Below are positions 26,026-37,809 of a DNA stretch of 64,000 nucleotides, in pieces. Under the pieces are notes generated by a model. That model ran no database searches. It saw only the letters and a list, made by a program, of their open reading frames with translations, and was not told the DNA's origin. The position numbers and the translations under genes were made by a program. This stretch comes from Acidovorax sp. CF316 (lineage in GTDB: Bacteria; Pseudomonadota; Gammaproteobacteria; Burkholderiales; Burkholderiaceae_C): contig NZ_AKJX01000117.1 in the NCBI RefSeq assembly GCF_000276605.1, positions 1-64,000 of the forward strand, read 5' to 3'. Numbering within the stretch: the stretch's first letter is position 1; the number at the start of each line of letters is the position of its first letter.

Positions 26026-26880
26026 TCAGGCCTTGCTGGTCGTCGTGCCTGCAGCGGCCGCCGCAGTGCCGGGGGCGGGGCGCGCACCCATGCCCATGCC
26101 CTGGATGGGCTTCTTCTCTTCGACCAGGGCTTCGATCTTCACGATGACCAGCGATAGGTTGTCGCCGCCTCCGCGCGCCCGGGTGCGGGCCTTTTCGATC
26201 AGGAACTCCGTCGCCTCGCGCGGCGAGAGCGATTCGACCACCGAGGCCAGCTCGGTGGGCGAAAAGTAGTGCCACACGCCGTCGCTGCAGGCCATGAGCG
26301 TGTCACCCGGGTGCAGCTGGGGGATCATGTGGGTGGTGATGGGCGGGTCGCTCTCGGTGCCCAGGCAGCCCACCAGGATGTTCGAGTGCGGGTGGTTGTT
26401 GGCCTCGGCCTCGGTCAGCTCGCCGCGGTCCACCAGGGCCTGCACGTAGGAATGGTCGCTGGTGCGGTGCGCCAGGCGCCCACCTTGGAAGTGGTAGATG
26501 CGCGAGTCACCGGCATGCACCCAGTGGCAGTCGCCGCGCGGGTTGATCAGGAAGGCGGCGATGGTGCTGTGCGGCTCTTGCTCGGCCGAGATGGCCGTGA
26601 GGCGGATGACGATGTGCGCCTCTTCGACCATGCTCTTGAGCATGGCGGCGGGGTCGTCGGTCTCGGGGGAGTAGCGCTCGAACAGCTGGCGCGCCGTCAT
26701 CATGACCTGGTCGGACGCCTTGCGGCCGCCGCTGCGGCCCCCCATGCCGTCGGCCACGACGCCCAGCACACAGCCGTTGTGCCGTTCGTGGGCGATCAAG
26801 GCCACCTGGTCTTGCTGGTACTCGCGGTCACCCTTGTGGATGCCGGTGGAAGCGATAAGGCGAAACGCTTTGGTGGTCAT
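26026..26880 (-). CDS. PP2C-family serine/threonine protein phosphatase
   Basis: A 284-aa cytoplasmic metal-dependent phosphatase. Motifs: GDREYQQDQV near the N-terminus, VVADGMGGRSGG (metal ligand Asp and GG), WVHAGDSRIYHF, and the terminal GGGDNLSLVIVKIE. These match PppA/Stp-type bacterial PP2C enzymes. A short Gly/Ala-rich tail follows residue 262. No partner Ser/Thr kinase is seen in the window. The ATG at 26880 (MTTKAFRLIAST) is chosen because upstream sequence looks non-coding. It is divergent from the DinG-type helicase. In related bacteria such enzymes counter Hanks-type kinases, sometimes in type VI secretion control; the target here is unknown. Confidence 0.9.
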   Translation of the reverse strand: MTTKAFRLIASTGIHKGDREYQQDQVALIAHERHNGCVLGVVADGMGGRSGGRKASDQVMMTARQLFERYSPETDDPAAMLKSMVEEAHIVIRLTAISAEQEPHSTIAAFLINPRGDCHWVHAGDSRIYHFQGGRLAHRTSDHSYVQALVDRGELTEAEANNHPHSNILVGCLGTESDPPITTHMIPQLHPGDTLMACSDGVWHYFSPTELASVVESLSPREATEFLIEKARTRARGGGDNLSLVIVKIEALVEEKKPIQGMGMGARPAPGTAAAAAGTTTSKA

Positions 26881-27071
26881 GCTGGTGATTGTGGTGTGCC
26901 GACGGGCCTGTCTGTCGTTTGGATGCTCCGAAGCGCGTATTATCCGCCCGCCTGTGGCATTTTTGCCATGACTGCCACGCGCCCCCTCTTGAAATCCACG
27001 CACCTTCTGCCCCTGCGGCAACCGATCATGCGGCGCATGGAGCGCTTGCTACACCGCCGGGGGCCTGCCTG

Positions 27072-29111
27072 ATGCCGCTGGCCGCGATGGTGCAGGAGGT
27101 GTTTGCGCCCGGCGGCCTGCTGGCGCGCGCAGATGCCCAATTTCGCCCGCGCGAGGGCCAGACCCGCATGGCCGCCGCCGTGGCCCGCACCATGGAAGAG
27201 GGCGGCAAGCTGGTGGTGGAAGCCGGCACCGGCGTGGGCAAGACCTTTTCCTACCTGGTCCCGGCACTGCTCAGCGGCGAGCGCGTGCTGCTCTCCACCG
27301 CCACCAAGGCGCTGCAGGACCAGTTGTTTGCACGCGACCTGCCGCTCCTGGCCGAGGTGCTGGGCGTGCCGGTGCGGGCTGCCTTGCTCAAGGGCCGGGC
27401 CAGCTACCTGTGCCTGCACCGCATGGTGCAGGCTCGCCAGGACAGCGCGGTAACAGATCGTAATGTCGTGCGCGTGCTGGCCAAGGTGGAAGACTGGTCG
27501 CGCAGCACCCCAAGCGGCGACCTGGCGGAACTCACGGGCCTGGACGAGCGCTCGCCGGTGATTCCCCTGGTCACCTCCACGCGCGAGAACTGCCTGGGCG
27601 CCAGCTGCCCGCGGGCGCGCGAATGCCATGTGAACATCGCCCGGCGCGAGGCGCTGGCGGCCGACATCGTGGTGATCAACCACCACCTCTTCTTTGCCGA
27701 CATGGCCGTGCGCGAATCCGGCGTGGCCGAACTGCTGCCCTCCGTGCGCGTGGTGGTGTTCGACGAAGCCCACCAGATCAGCGAGACCGGCGTGCAGTTC
27801 CTGGGCCTGCAGCTGTCCTCGGGCCAGTTGCTCGACTTTGCGCGCGACCTGCTGGCCGCCGGGCTGCACCACGCGCGCGGCCTGGCCGATTGGGTGGCCC
27901 TGGCCAGCCGGGTGGAGCAGGCCGTGGCGGACCTGCGCACAGCCGGCGGCAGCACCAGCGCGCAGGGCAAGCGCGGCTGGACCGGGGCGGCACCCGAGGG
28001 CGCCGAAGCCCAGGCCTGGGATGCTGCGCTGCGCCGGCTGGCGACCGCCTGCGCCCAGGCCCAGGAGACGCTGGACCAACTCAGCGAGACCGCCCCTGAC
28101 CTCGAACGGCTCTACGAGCGCGCCACCGAACTGCTGGCCCGCCTGGCCCGCTTCGCCGGCACCTGCGGCCAGGATGCGGTGCGCTGGATCGACTTGGGGC
28201 ATACCCAGGTGCGGCTGGTCGAATCGCCGCTGGACATTGCGCACGCCATGCGCACCCGGCTGCTGACCCAGCCCGCCCAGAGCGCGCAGGGCGATGAATG
28301 GCCCGACCCCGAGGGCGAGCGCGAGCGTGCCTGGATCTTCACCTCGGCCACCCTGGGCGCCGACGAGGGTCTGACCTGGTTCGTGGAGCGCTGCGGCCTG
28401 GAGGGCGCCGAGATCCTGCGCGTGGACAGCCCCTTCGACTACGCCACGCAGGCCGCGCTGTACGTGCCGCGCCACCTGCCCAAGCCGGCGGACCCGGGCC
28501 ACAGCACGGCCATTGCCCGCCTGGCCGGCGATGCCGCCGCGCGCATCGGCGGGCGCACCCTGGTGCTGACCACCACGCTCAAGGCCCTGGCCACGATCGG
28601 CGATGCCCTGCACCGCCGGTTTGGCGACGGGCAGTCGCTGTCGGTGCTGGTGCAGGGCGAGTGGCCCAAGCGCCGCCTGATGGAGCGTTTTCGCGAAGGC
28701 AGCACGCATGGCGCGCCGGGGTGCATCCTGGTGGCCTCGGCCACGTTCTGGGAGGGGTTCGATGTGCCGGGTGACGCGCTGCAGCTGGTCATCATCGACA
28801 AGCTGCCGTTCCCGCCGCCGGGCGATCCATTGGTCGAGGCGCGCAGCCAGCGCATCGAGGAGGCGGGGGGCAGCTCGTTCCAGCAGTATTCGGTGCCCGA
28901 GGCAGCGGTGGCGCTCAAGCAGGGCGCCGGCCGGCTGATACGGCGCGAGTCCGACCGGGGGGTGCTGGTGGTCGGCGACACGCGCCTGGCCACCATGGGC
29001 TATGGCAAGCGGTTGTTGCGGGCCTTGCCCCCCATGCGGCGCCTGGAATCCCCGGAGGATTTCGACGCTGCGCTGGACGATCTGGTAGGCACCCGCTCAG
29101 GTGCGGGCTGA
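27072..29111 (+). CDS. DinG/YoaA-type ATP-dependent DNA helicase with Fe-S cluster
   Basis: A 679-aa XPD-like superfamily 2 helicase. Walker A is AGTGVGKT (51-58) and motif II is VVFDEAHQIS. The four cysteines expected for a 4Fe-4S cluster are at 114 (SYLCLHR), 174, 179 and 185 (ENCLGASCPRARECH). The C-terminal motif QGAGRLIRRESDRGVLVVGD is typical of DinG/YoaA. The family unwinds forked DNA, R-loops or G-quadruplexes during repair; YoaA acts with the polymerase III chi subunit in E. coli. The ATG at 27072 is chosen; a second ATG 15 bases on is possible, and the longer upstream frame has no support. It is convergent with bamD. Confidence 0.9.
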   Translation: MPLAAMVQEVFAPGGLLARADAQFRPREGQTRMAAAVARTMEEGGKLVVEAGTGVGKTFSYLVPALLSGERVLLSTATKALQDQLFARDLPLLAEVLGVPVRAALLKGRASYLCLHRMVQARQDSAVTDRNVVRVLAKVEDWSRSTPSGDLAELTGLDERSPVIPLVTSTRENCLGASCPRARECHVNIARREALAADIVVINHHLFFADMAVRESGVAELLPSVRVVVFDEAHQISETGVQFLGLQLSSGQLLDFARDLLAAGLHHARGLADWVALASRVEQAVADLRTAGGSTSAQGKRGWTGAAPEGAEAQAWDAALRRLATACAQAQETLDQLSETAPDLERLYERATELLARLARFAGTCGQDAVRWIDLGHTQVRLVESPLDIAHAMRTRLLTQPAQSAQGDEWPDPEGERERAWIFTSATLGADEGLTWFVERCGLEGAEILRVDSPFDYATQAALYVPRHLPKPADPGHSTAIARLAGDAAARIGGRTLVLTTTLKALATIGDALHRRFGDGQSLSVLVQGEWPKRRLMERFREGSTHGAPGCILVASATFWEGFDVPGDALQLVIIDKLPFPPPGDPLVEARSQRIEEAGGSSFQQYSVPEAAVALKQGAGRLIRRESDRGVLVVGDTRLATMGYGKRLLRALPPMRRLESPEDFDAALDDLVGTRSGAG

Positions 29112-29122
29112 GCAGGCCGCGC

Positions 29123-29920
29123 TTACCAGAACTTCCACCACGGATCCGACTTGCCCTTGAAGCCCGTGCGCACGTACTGGCTTTGCGGGTACGAGGCGTC
29201 CATCACGCGGCGGGTGTCGTCGCGCAGCTGGGTCATGCCCAGGGCATCGTAGGACTGCATCAGGATGTAGAGCGCTTCTTCGACGGCGGGCACGCCCTGG
29301 TAGTCGGCCACGGCCACCTGGGCGCGGCTGATGGCGGCCACGTAGGCGCCGCGCTGGTAGTAATAGCGTGCCACGTGCACTTCATACTGGGCCAGCGAGT
29401 TGACGATGTAGGTCATGCGCTGGCGCGCGTCCTGGGCATAGCGCGAGTCGGGGAAGCGCGTGCTCAGCTCGCTGAAGGATTCGAAGGAATCCTTGGCGGC
29501 CTTCTGGTCGCGCTCGGACAGGTCCTGGCGCGACAGCCACGAGAACAGGCCCAGGTTGTCGTTGAAGTTGACCAGGCCCTTGAGGTACAGCGCGTAGTCG
29601 AGGGCGGGGCTGGCGGGGTGCAGCTTCATGAAACGGTCGAGCGTGGCCACGGCCTGCGCCTTTTCACCCGCCTTGTAGTGGGCATAGGCCTTGTCCAGCT
29701 GGGCCTGCTGGGCCAGCGGTGTGCCGGCGGCACGGCCTTCGAGCTTTTCGAACAGCGGCACGGCCTTGTCGTAGCCGCCGGAGTTCATTTCGTCCTTGGC
29801 TTCGGAGTAGATGCGGTTCGGGCTCCAGTTGGCGGTCTTGTCTTCCGTGGTGGTCGAGCACCCGGCAAGGACGCCTGCAGCCAGCAGGGCGGAGATAAAC
29901 GGCAGTGGGGCACGAAGCAT
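29123..29920 (-). CDS. bamD: Outer membrane assembly lipoprotein BamD
   Basis: A 265-aa essential component of the BAM complex that folds beta-barrel proteins into the outer membrane. The lipobox is LAGC with Cys21 after a hydrophobic signal. The mature protein is a chain of TPR-like helices, including YDKAVPLFEKLEGRAAGTPL, YALYLKGLVNFNDN and ARYYYQRGAYVAAISRAQ, and it ends DPWWKFW. Length agrees with E. coli BamD (245) and Neisseria ComL. It is divergent from dnaE with about 200 bp between. Confidence 0.95.
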   Translation of the reverse strand: MLRAPLPFISALLAAGVLAGCSTTTEDKTANWSPNRIYSEAKDEMNSGGYDKAVPLFEKLEGRAAGTPLAQQAQLDKAYAHYKAGEKAQAVATLDRFMKLHPASPALDYALYLKGLVNFNDNLGLFSWLSRQDLSERDQKAAKDSFESFSELSTRFPDSRYAQDARQRMTYIVNSLAQYEVHVARYYYQRGAYVAAISRAQVAVADYQGVPAVEEALYILMQSYDALGMTQLRDDTRRVMDASYPQSQYVRTGFKGKSDPWWKFW

Positions 29921-30120
29921 CGCAGGCAGCTTTCAGGCAAAAAAAGGAAACGGGATGTTCCAGGGCCAGGCGGTAAGCACTGGCGCCCCCGGGGACGTGC
30001 ATCACCACGGATGCCCGGCCCGACCCGACGCCGCATTGTAACGGCCGCATTTGCCCCTTGAATCGCACTGTCGCAAAGGTTTCGGTTACGAGGTGCAGTG
30101 GGCTTTCTACAATGGAGCCC

Positions 30121-33100
30121 ATGTTTGTCCACCTGCGCCTGCACACCGAATATTCCGTCGTCGACGGCACCAACCGCATCGACGAGGTGGCCAAGGCCGC
30201 CGCGGTCGATGGCCAGCCCGCCCTGGCCATCACCGACCTCAACAACCTCTTCGGCGCCATCAAGTTCTACAAGGAAGCCCGGGGCAAGGGCGTCAAGCCC
30301 CTGCTGGGCGCCGAGATCTTCCTGGAGGGGGAGGGCACGGCCCCGCCCTCGCGCATGATCGTGCTGGTGCAGAACCGCCAGGGCTACCTGAGCCTGTCGG
30401 AACTGCTGGCCCGCGCCTGGACGCGCAACATCGTCAAGAACCTCGCCGTCTGCACCTGGGAATGGCTGCAGGAGCTGTCCGAAGGGCTGATCGTGCTCTC
30501 CGGTGCCCAGGCCGGCCCCGTAGGCCAGGCCCTGCTCAAGGGCGACGACGCCGGCGCCGCCGACCTGGCGCTGCGCCTGGCAGGCATCTTCCCGCACCGC
30601 TTCTACATCGAGCTGCAGCGCGCCGGCCGGCCCGACGACGAGGCCCACGTGGTGGCCGCCGCGCAGCTGGCTGCACGCCTGCACCTGCCGGTGGTGGCCA
30701 CCCACCCGGTGCAGTTCGCCGATGCCGAGGGCTACGAGGCCCACGAGGCACGGGTGTGCATCGCCGAGGGCGAGATCCTGGCCAACCCGCGCCGCGTGCG
30801 CCGCTTCACGCGCGAGCAGTATTTCAAGTCCTCGGCGCAGATGCAGGCGCTGTTCGCCGACATTCCCTCGGCGATCGCCAACACCGTGGAGATCGCCCAG
30901 CGCTGCAACCTGACGCTGGTACTGGGCAAGCCGCAGCTGCCGGACTTCCCGACGCCCAATGGCATGCCGATCGACGAGTACTTCCGCTTTGCGTCTTTCG
31001 AGGGGCTGGAAGCGCGGCTGAAGATGCTCTTCAAGAAAGAGGCCGACCGCGACCTGCAACGCCCGCGCTACGTGGAGCGGCTGGAGTTCGAGATCGGCAC
31101 CATCCTCAAGATGGGTTTCCCGGGCTACTTCCTCATCGTGGGGGACTTCATCCAGTGGGCCAAGGACAACGGCTGCCCGGTGGGGCCGGGACGGGGGTCG
31201 GGCGCCGGCTCGCTGGTGGCCTATGCGCTGAAGATCACCGACCTCGACCCGCTCGAATACAACCTGCTGTTCGAGCGCTTCCTGAACCCCGAGCGGGTGT
31301 CCATGCCCGACTTCGACATCGACTTCTGCCAGTCCAACCGCGACCGGGTGATCGACTACGTGAAGGACAAGTACGGCAAGAACGCGGTGAGCCAGATCGC
31401 CACCTTCGGAACGCTGGCCGCCAAGGCCGCCATCCGCGACGTGGGCCGCGTGATGGACATGAGCTACATGTTCTGCGACGGCATCTCCAAGCTCGTGCCG
31501 GGCAAGCCCGGCATGTCCTACACGCTGCAGTACCCGCCCGCCGTCAAGAAGGAGGGCGACAAGAACAACTACGCGCTGGAGCTCGAACCCCTGCTGGCCG
31601 AGCGTGTGGCCAAGGAAGAAGACGTCCGGACCGTCATCGAGATGGCGCAGAAGCTCGAAGGCATGACGCGCAACATCGGCATGCACGCCGGGGGCGTGCT
31701 GATCGCGCCGGGCAAGCTCACCGACTTCTGCCCGCTGTACCAGCAGCCGGGCAGCGAATCGGCCGTGAGCCAGTACGACAAGGACGACGTGGAGGCCATC
31801 GGCCTGGTGAAGTTCGACTTTCTGGGCCTGGCCACGCTGACAATCCTGGAGATTGCGCGCGAGTTCATCATGAAGCGCCACAAGGGCCAGGAGAACTTCA
31901 CCTTCGAGGCCATCCCGCTCGACGACGGGCCCACCTACACCCTGTTCTCGGACGGCAAGACCGAAGCCGTGTTCCAGTTTGAAAGCCGCGGCATGCAGGG
32001 CATGCTGCGCGAGGCGCGCCCGAGCCGCCTGGAAGACCTGATCGCGCTCAACGCGCTGTACCGCCCTGGTCCCATGGACCTGATCCCGAGCTTCGTGAAC
32101 CGCAAGCACGGCAAGGAAGTGGTCGAGTACCCGCACCCGCTGGTCGAGAAGGTGCTGGCCGAAACCTACGGCATCATGGTCTACCAGGAGCAGGTGATGC
32201 AGACCGCCCAGGTGCTGGGCGGCTACAGCCTGGGTGGCGCCGACATGCTGCGCCGGGCCATGGGCAAGAAGAAGGCCGAGGAGATGGCCGAGCACCGCCT
32301 GATCTTCCGCGCCGGCGCCGCCAAGCAGGACATCAGCGAGGAAAAGGCCGACGAGGTGTTCGACCTGATGGAGAAGTTCGCGGGCTACGGCTTCAACAAG
32401 TCGCACGCTGCCGCCTACTCGCTGCTGGCCTACCACACGGGCTGGCTCAAGGTGCACTACACGGCCGAGTTCTTCTGCGCCAACATGACGGTGGAAATGG
32501 ACGACACCGACAAGCTCAAGGTGCTGTTCGAGGACGCGCGCAAGAACTTCGGCATGAACTTCGAGCTGCCCGACGTGAACCGCGGCATGTACCGCTTCGA
32601 GCCGGTGACGGACAAGGTCATCCGCTACGGCCTGGGCGCCGTCAAGGGCGGGGGGCAGGCGGCCATCGAGGCCATCGTGGCTGCGCGCGAAGGTCGCGGC
32701 GAGGGGCCCAACGGCTCCACCAAGGGCCCCTTCAAGAGCCTCTTCGACTTCTGCCTGCGCGTGGACCGCGCGCGCATGAACAAGCGCACGGTGGAGGCAT
32801 TGATCAAGGCCGGTGCCTTCGATTCGCTCAACCTCAACCGCGCCTCGCTGCTGGCGTCCATCGACCGGGCCTTCGATTTTGCCGCCGCCAGCCTGTCCAA
32901 CATCAACCAGGGCGGCCTGTTCGACATGATGGGCGACGACGCCCATGGATCGAGCACGCAGGAGCCCGAACTGGTGGACGTGACGCCGTGGGGCATCAAG
33001 GAGCGGCTGACGCTGGAGAAGACGGCGGTGGGCTTCTACCTCTCGGGCCACCTGTTCGACGAAGTCGCCACCGAGGTGCGCCGCTTCGTGCGCACGCAGA

Positions 33101-33675
33101 TCGACGAGCTGCTGGACAGCCGCGAGCCGCAGATCCTGGCCGGCATCATCAGCGATTTCCGGGTCATCAACGGACAGCGCGGCAAGCTGGCGCTGTTCAA
33201 GCTCGACGACAAGTCGGCGGTGATCGAGGCCTCGGCCGACGAGGCCCTGATCAACACCTACAAGAACCAGCTCAAGGAAGACGAGTTCGTGGTGATGATG
33301 GGCCGCCTGCAGCTGGACCGCTTCAGCGGCGGCCTGCGTGTGAAGGTGCAGCAGGTCTGGGACCTGGCCGGTGCGCGGGCGCGCTTTGGCAAGTACCTGC
33401 ACGTGGTGGTCAGCGACAAGGCGCCCGAGGTGCAGAAGCTGCTGCGCGAGTTCCCGCCCCGACGGGAGGAGGCACCCGAGGGCGACCTGCTGCACGGCCT
33501 GCGGGTGCGCATGGGGCTGCGCTGCACGGGAACCGCCCAGGGGGCGGCCCGCAGCGCCACGGCCGTCGCCGAGATCCAGCTGTCCGACAGCAGCCGCTTT
33601 TACCCCAGCGATGCCGCCCTGGCCGCCTGGAGCGCGCAGGTCGGTGCCGGGTCGGCCACCGTGGTCTACGAGTAG
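30121..33675 (+). CDS. dnaE: DNA polymerase III subunit alpha
   Basis: Replicative polymerase catalytic subunit, 1184 aa. An N-terminal PHP domain (FVHLRLHTEYSVVDG) is followed by the PolC-type palm with PDFDIDF carrying catalytic aspartates, GRGSGAGSLVAYAL, and the fingers region (SHAAAYSLLAYHTGWLKVHY). C-terminal HhH, OB-fold and tau-binding segments complete it. Length matches E. coli DnaE (1160). I choose ATG 30121 (MFVHL); ATG 30112 adds only Met-Glu-Pro. Neither has a ribosome site. TACAAT (30108-30113) ends 8 bases before ATG 30121, so the transcript could be leaderless. Confidence 0.97.
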   Translation: MFVHLRLHTEYSVVDGTNRIDEVAKAAAVDGQPALAITDLNNLFGAIKFYKEARGKGVKPLLGAEIFLEGEGTAPPSRMIVLVQNRQGYLSLSELLARAWTRNIVKNLAVCTWEWLQELSEGLIVLSGAQAGPVGQALLKGDDAGAADLALRLAGIFPHRFYIELQRAGRPDDEAHVVAAAQLAARLHLPVVATHPVQFADAEGYEAHEARVCIAEGEILANPRRVRRFTREQYFKSSAQMQALFADIPSAIANTVEIAQRCNLTLVLGKPQLPDFPTPNGMPIDEYFRFASFEGLEARLKMLFKKEADRDLQRPRYVERLEFEIGTILKMGFPGYFLIVGDFIQWAKDNGCPVGPGRGSGAGSLVAYALKITDLDPLEYNLLFERFLNPERVSMPDFDIDFCQSNRDRVIDYVKDKYGKNAVSQIATFGTLAAKAAIRDVGRVMDMSYMFCDGISKLVPGKPGMSYTLQYPPAVKKEGDKNNYALELEPLLAERVAKEEDVRTVIEMAQKLEGMTRNIGMHAGGVLIAPGKLTDFCPLYQQPGSESAVSQYDKDDVEAIGLVKFDFLGLATLTILEIAREFIMKRHKGQENFTFEAIPLDDGPTYTLFSDGKTEAVFQFESRGMQGMLREARPSRLEDLIALNALYRPGPMDLIPSFVNRKHGKEVVEYPHPLVEKVLAETYGIMVYQEQVMQTAQVLGGYSLGGADMLRRAMGKKKAEEMAEHRLIFRAGAAKQDISEEKADEVFDLMEKFAGYGFNKSHAAAYSLLAYHTGWLKVHYTAEFFCANMTVEMDDTDKLKVLFEDARKNFGMNFELPDVNRGMYRFEPVTDKVIRYGLGAVKGGGQAAIEAIVAAREGRGEGPNGSTKGPFKSLFDFCLRVDRARMNKRTVEALIKAGAFDSLNLNRASLLASIDRAFDFAAASLSNINQGGLFDMMGDDAHGSSTQEPELVDVTPWGIKERLTLEKTAVGFYLSGHLFDEVATEVRRFVRTQIDELLDSREPQILAGIISDFRVINGQRGKLALFKLDDKSAVIEASADEALINTYKNQLKEDEFVVMMGRLQLDRFSGGLRVKVQQVWDLAGARARFGKYLHVVVSDKAPEVQKLLREFPPRREEAPEGDLLHGLRVRMGLRCTGTAQGAARSATAVAEIQLSDSSRFYPSDAALAAWSAQVGAGSATVVYE

Positions 33676-33717
33676 GCCGTGGCGGGAGGTGGGGCCGCAA
33701 TGCGCGCGGAAACAACA

Positions 33718-33760
33718 GGCCGGCATCTGGCGACGCGTTTGTCGCTGCCTTTTTCCGGCC
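33718..33760 (+). terminator. Possible terminator after dnaE
   Basis: GCGAC-GCGTTT-GTCGC (33730-33745) is followed by TGCC and five T (33750-33754). Outer arms GGCCGG (33718-33723) and CCGGCC (33755-33760) also pair. It starts 43 bp after the dnaE stop. The stem is short, so confidence is modest. Confidence 0.4.
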
Positions 33761-33902
33761 GTTTCATATGCCCCCACAGGGCGTTTGGCGCGGCCGGTTA
33801 TGGCCTGGCAAGAATATTGCTCACGCCAGCCTTGAAAAAAAACGGATGAACATCAGATTTCTCCTGCGGCAGCGGTAGGCGCGGGTCGCTAGAATGAAAT
33901 TC

Positions 33903-34262
33903 ATGGCAACAAAACCACCTTCTCCCAAAGCCGCGCCGCCTGTCACCAGGCCTGCGCGGGATGACGGCGGTTCGGTCGTGCTGGAAAGACGCACGCAAAA
34001 GACCCAGCCCCCCCAGATGTACCAGGTGGTCATGCTCAATGACGACTACACCCCCATGGAGTTCGTGATCGTGGTGCTGCAGGAGTTTTTCAGCAAGGAC
34101 CGGGAGCAGGCGACCCAGATCATGCTCAAGATCCACCTCGACGGCAAAGGCGTCTGCGGCGTGTATTCGCGCGACGTGGCCGCCACCAAGGTCGAGCAGG
34201 TGCTGGATGCGGCGCTCAAGGCGGGGCACCCGCTGCAATGTGTCAGTGAACCTGTTGAATAA
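33903..34262 (+). CDS. clpS: ATP-dependent Clp protease adaptor ClpS
   Basis: A 119-aa adaptor that binds N-end-rule (N-degron) substrates and hands them to ClpAP. The conserved core is present: [20 protein letters not shown], then [20 protein letters not shown] and [20 protein letters not shown] disordered, Pro-rich N-terminus of about 35 residues precedes it. I choose ATG 33903; ATG 33894 is in frame three codons earlier. There is no ribosome site, and TAGAAT (33890-33895) ends 7 bases before ATG 33903, suggesting a leaderless transcript. It is 57 bp upstream of clpA, the usual pairing. Confidence 0.95.
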   Translation: MATKPPSPKAAPPVTRPARDDGGSVVLERRTQKTQPPQMYQVVMLNDDYTPMEFVIVVLQEFFSKDREQATQIMLKIHLDGKGVCGVYSRDVAATKVEQVLDAALKAGHPLQCVSEPVE

Positions 34263-34319
34263 CAGGTTTTTCGTCCCGATCTACAGTTATCCATTCCACG
34301 CAAGCACAAAGGAGTTCAC

Positions 34320-36668
<2,349 letters not shown>

Positions 36669-36694
36669 CCCACCACCGGCCCCCGCCTGACCGA

Positions 36695-36725
36695 AGCCCG
36701 CAGCACCCGCGCTGCGGGCTTTTTT
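36695..36725 (+). terminator. Intrinsic terminator after clpA
   Basis: AGCCCGCAGC (36695-36704), a 6-base loop and GCTGCGGGCT (36711-36720) form a perfect 10-bp stem followed directly by six T including the last stem base (36720-36725). It starts 27 bp after the clpA stop and is a textbook terminator. The remaining 218 bp to phaB hold its promoter; I see no gene there. Confidence 0.88.
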
Positions 36726-36943
36726 CATGGCGCTTGCGAGCGGGCACGGCGGCGAAAAGCGCACCCGGCGCGGAGCCAGGCCGCGCCCGGTTTGCGGGGC
36801 ATCGGCGCGCCCGCAACAGCACAGGCTATCACACGCTTTGTTGCATCAAAAAGAAAGGCCGATCAGTGTTTTCCTTCAGGATTGCGCCATGTTTCTTGGG
36901 TAGAGTGGCATGGAGCGCATCACATTAATCAAGGAGAAATTAC

Positions 36944-37681
36944 ATGAGCCAGAAAGTCGCGTACGTCACCGGGGGCATGGGGGGCATCGGAACGGCTATC
37001 TGCCAGCGCCTGCACAAGGAAGGCTTCAAGGTCATCGCCGGCTGCGGCCCGACCCGCGACCATGCCAAGTGGCTGGCCGAGCAAAAGGCGCTGGGCTATA
37101 CGTTCCATGCGTCCGTGGGCAATGTGGGCGACTGGGACTCCACGGTCGAAGCCTTCACGAAATCCAAGGCCGAGCACGGCAGCATCGACGTGCTGGTGAA
37201 CAATGCCGGCATCACGCGCGACCGCATGTTCCTCAAGATGTCCCGCGAGGACTGGGACGCCGTGATCGAGACCAACCTCAACAGCATGTTCAACGTCACC
37301 AAGCAGGTGGTGGCCGACATGGTGGAAAAGGGCTGGGGCCGCATCGTCAACATCAGCAGCGTGAACGGTGAAAAGGGCCAGGCCGGCCAGACCAACTACT
37401 CGGCCGCCAAGGCCGGCATGCACGGCTTCTCTATGGCCCTGGCACAGGAGCTGGCTACCAAGGGCGTGACGGTGAACACCGTGAGCCCGGGCTACATCGG
37501 CACCGACATGGTCAAGGCCATCCGCCCCGACGTGCTCGAAAAGATCGTCGCCACCGTTCCCGTCAAGCGCCTGGGCGAACCCAGCGAGATCGCCTCGATC
37601 ATCGCCTGGCTGGCCTCGGAAGAAGGCGGCTACGCCACCGGCGCCGACTTCTCGGTCAACGGCGGCCTGCACATGGGCTGA
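36944..37681 (+). CDS. phaB: Acetoacetyl-CoA reductase
   Basis: NADPH-dependent reduction of acetoacetyl-CoA to (R)-3-hydroxybutyryl-CoA, the PHB precursor. The 245-aa short-chain dehydrogenase has the cofactor loop TGGMGGIGTAI, VNNAGITRDRMFLKM, and the catalytic Ser in NISSVNGEKGQAGQ with YSAAKAG (Y-x3-K). NSMFNVTKQV and PGYIGTDMVKAIRPDV match PhaB rather than FabG. An AAGGAG ribosome site is well placed. No phaC or phaA is adjacent, so it stands alone with its own terminator. Confidence 0.93.
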   Translation: MSQKVAYVTGGMGGIGTAICQRLHKEGFKVIAGCGPTRDHAKWLAEQKALGYTFHASVGNVGDWDSTVEAFTKSKAEHGSIDVLVNNAGITRDRMFLKMSREDWDAVIETNLNSMFNVTKQVVADMVEKGWGRIVNISSVNGEKGQAGQTNYSAAKAGMHGFSMALAQELATKGVTVNTVSPGYIGTDMVKAIRPDVLEKIVATVPVKRLGEPSEIASIIAWLASEEGGYATGADFSVNGGLHMG

Positions 37682-37717
37682 TCCATCCGCCAGCGACCGC
37701 GTTGTCGCCCGGAACGC

Positions 37718-37741
37718 AAAAACCCGCCTCGGCGGGTTTTT
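37718..37741. terminator. Bidirectional intrinsic terminator between phaB and the binding-protein gene
   Basis: AAAAACCCGCC (37718-37728), TC, GGCGGGTTTTT (37731-37741) form a perfect 11-bp stem ending in T-runs on both strands. It separates the convergent phaB and periplasmic binding-protein genes and can serve both. Confidence 0.85.
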
Positions 37742-37809
37742 GTTTTTGCTTTCAGCGCAGCGGTTCTGGCCAGGCGCAGCAACGGAGCCAGAACCGCTTT
37801 GTTCAGGCC

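Noticed and set aside
33830-33860. Possible heat-shock (sigma-32) promoter before clpS: CTTGAA then CATCAGAT
   Set aside because: The -35 half matches, but the -10 half is far from CCCCATNT, so I do not call it.
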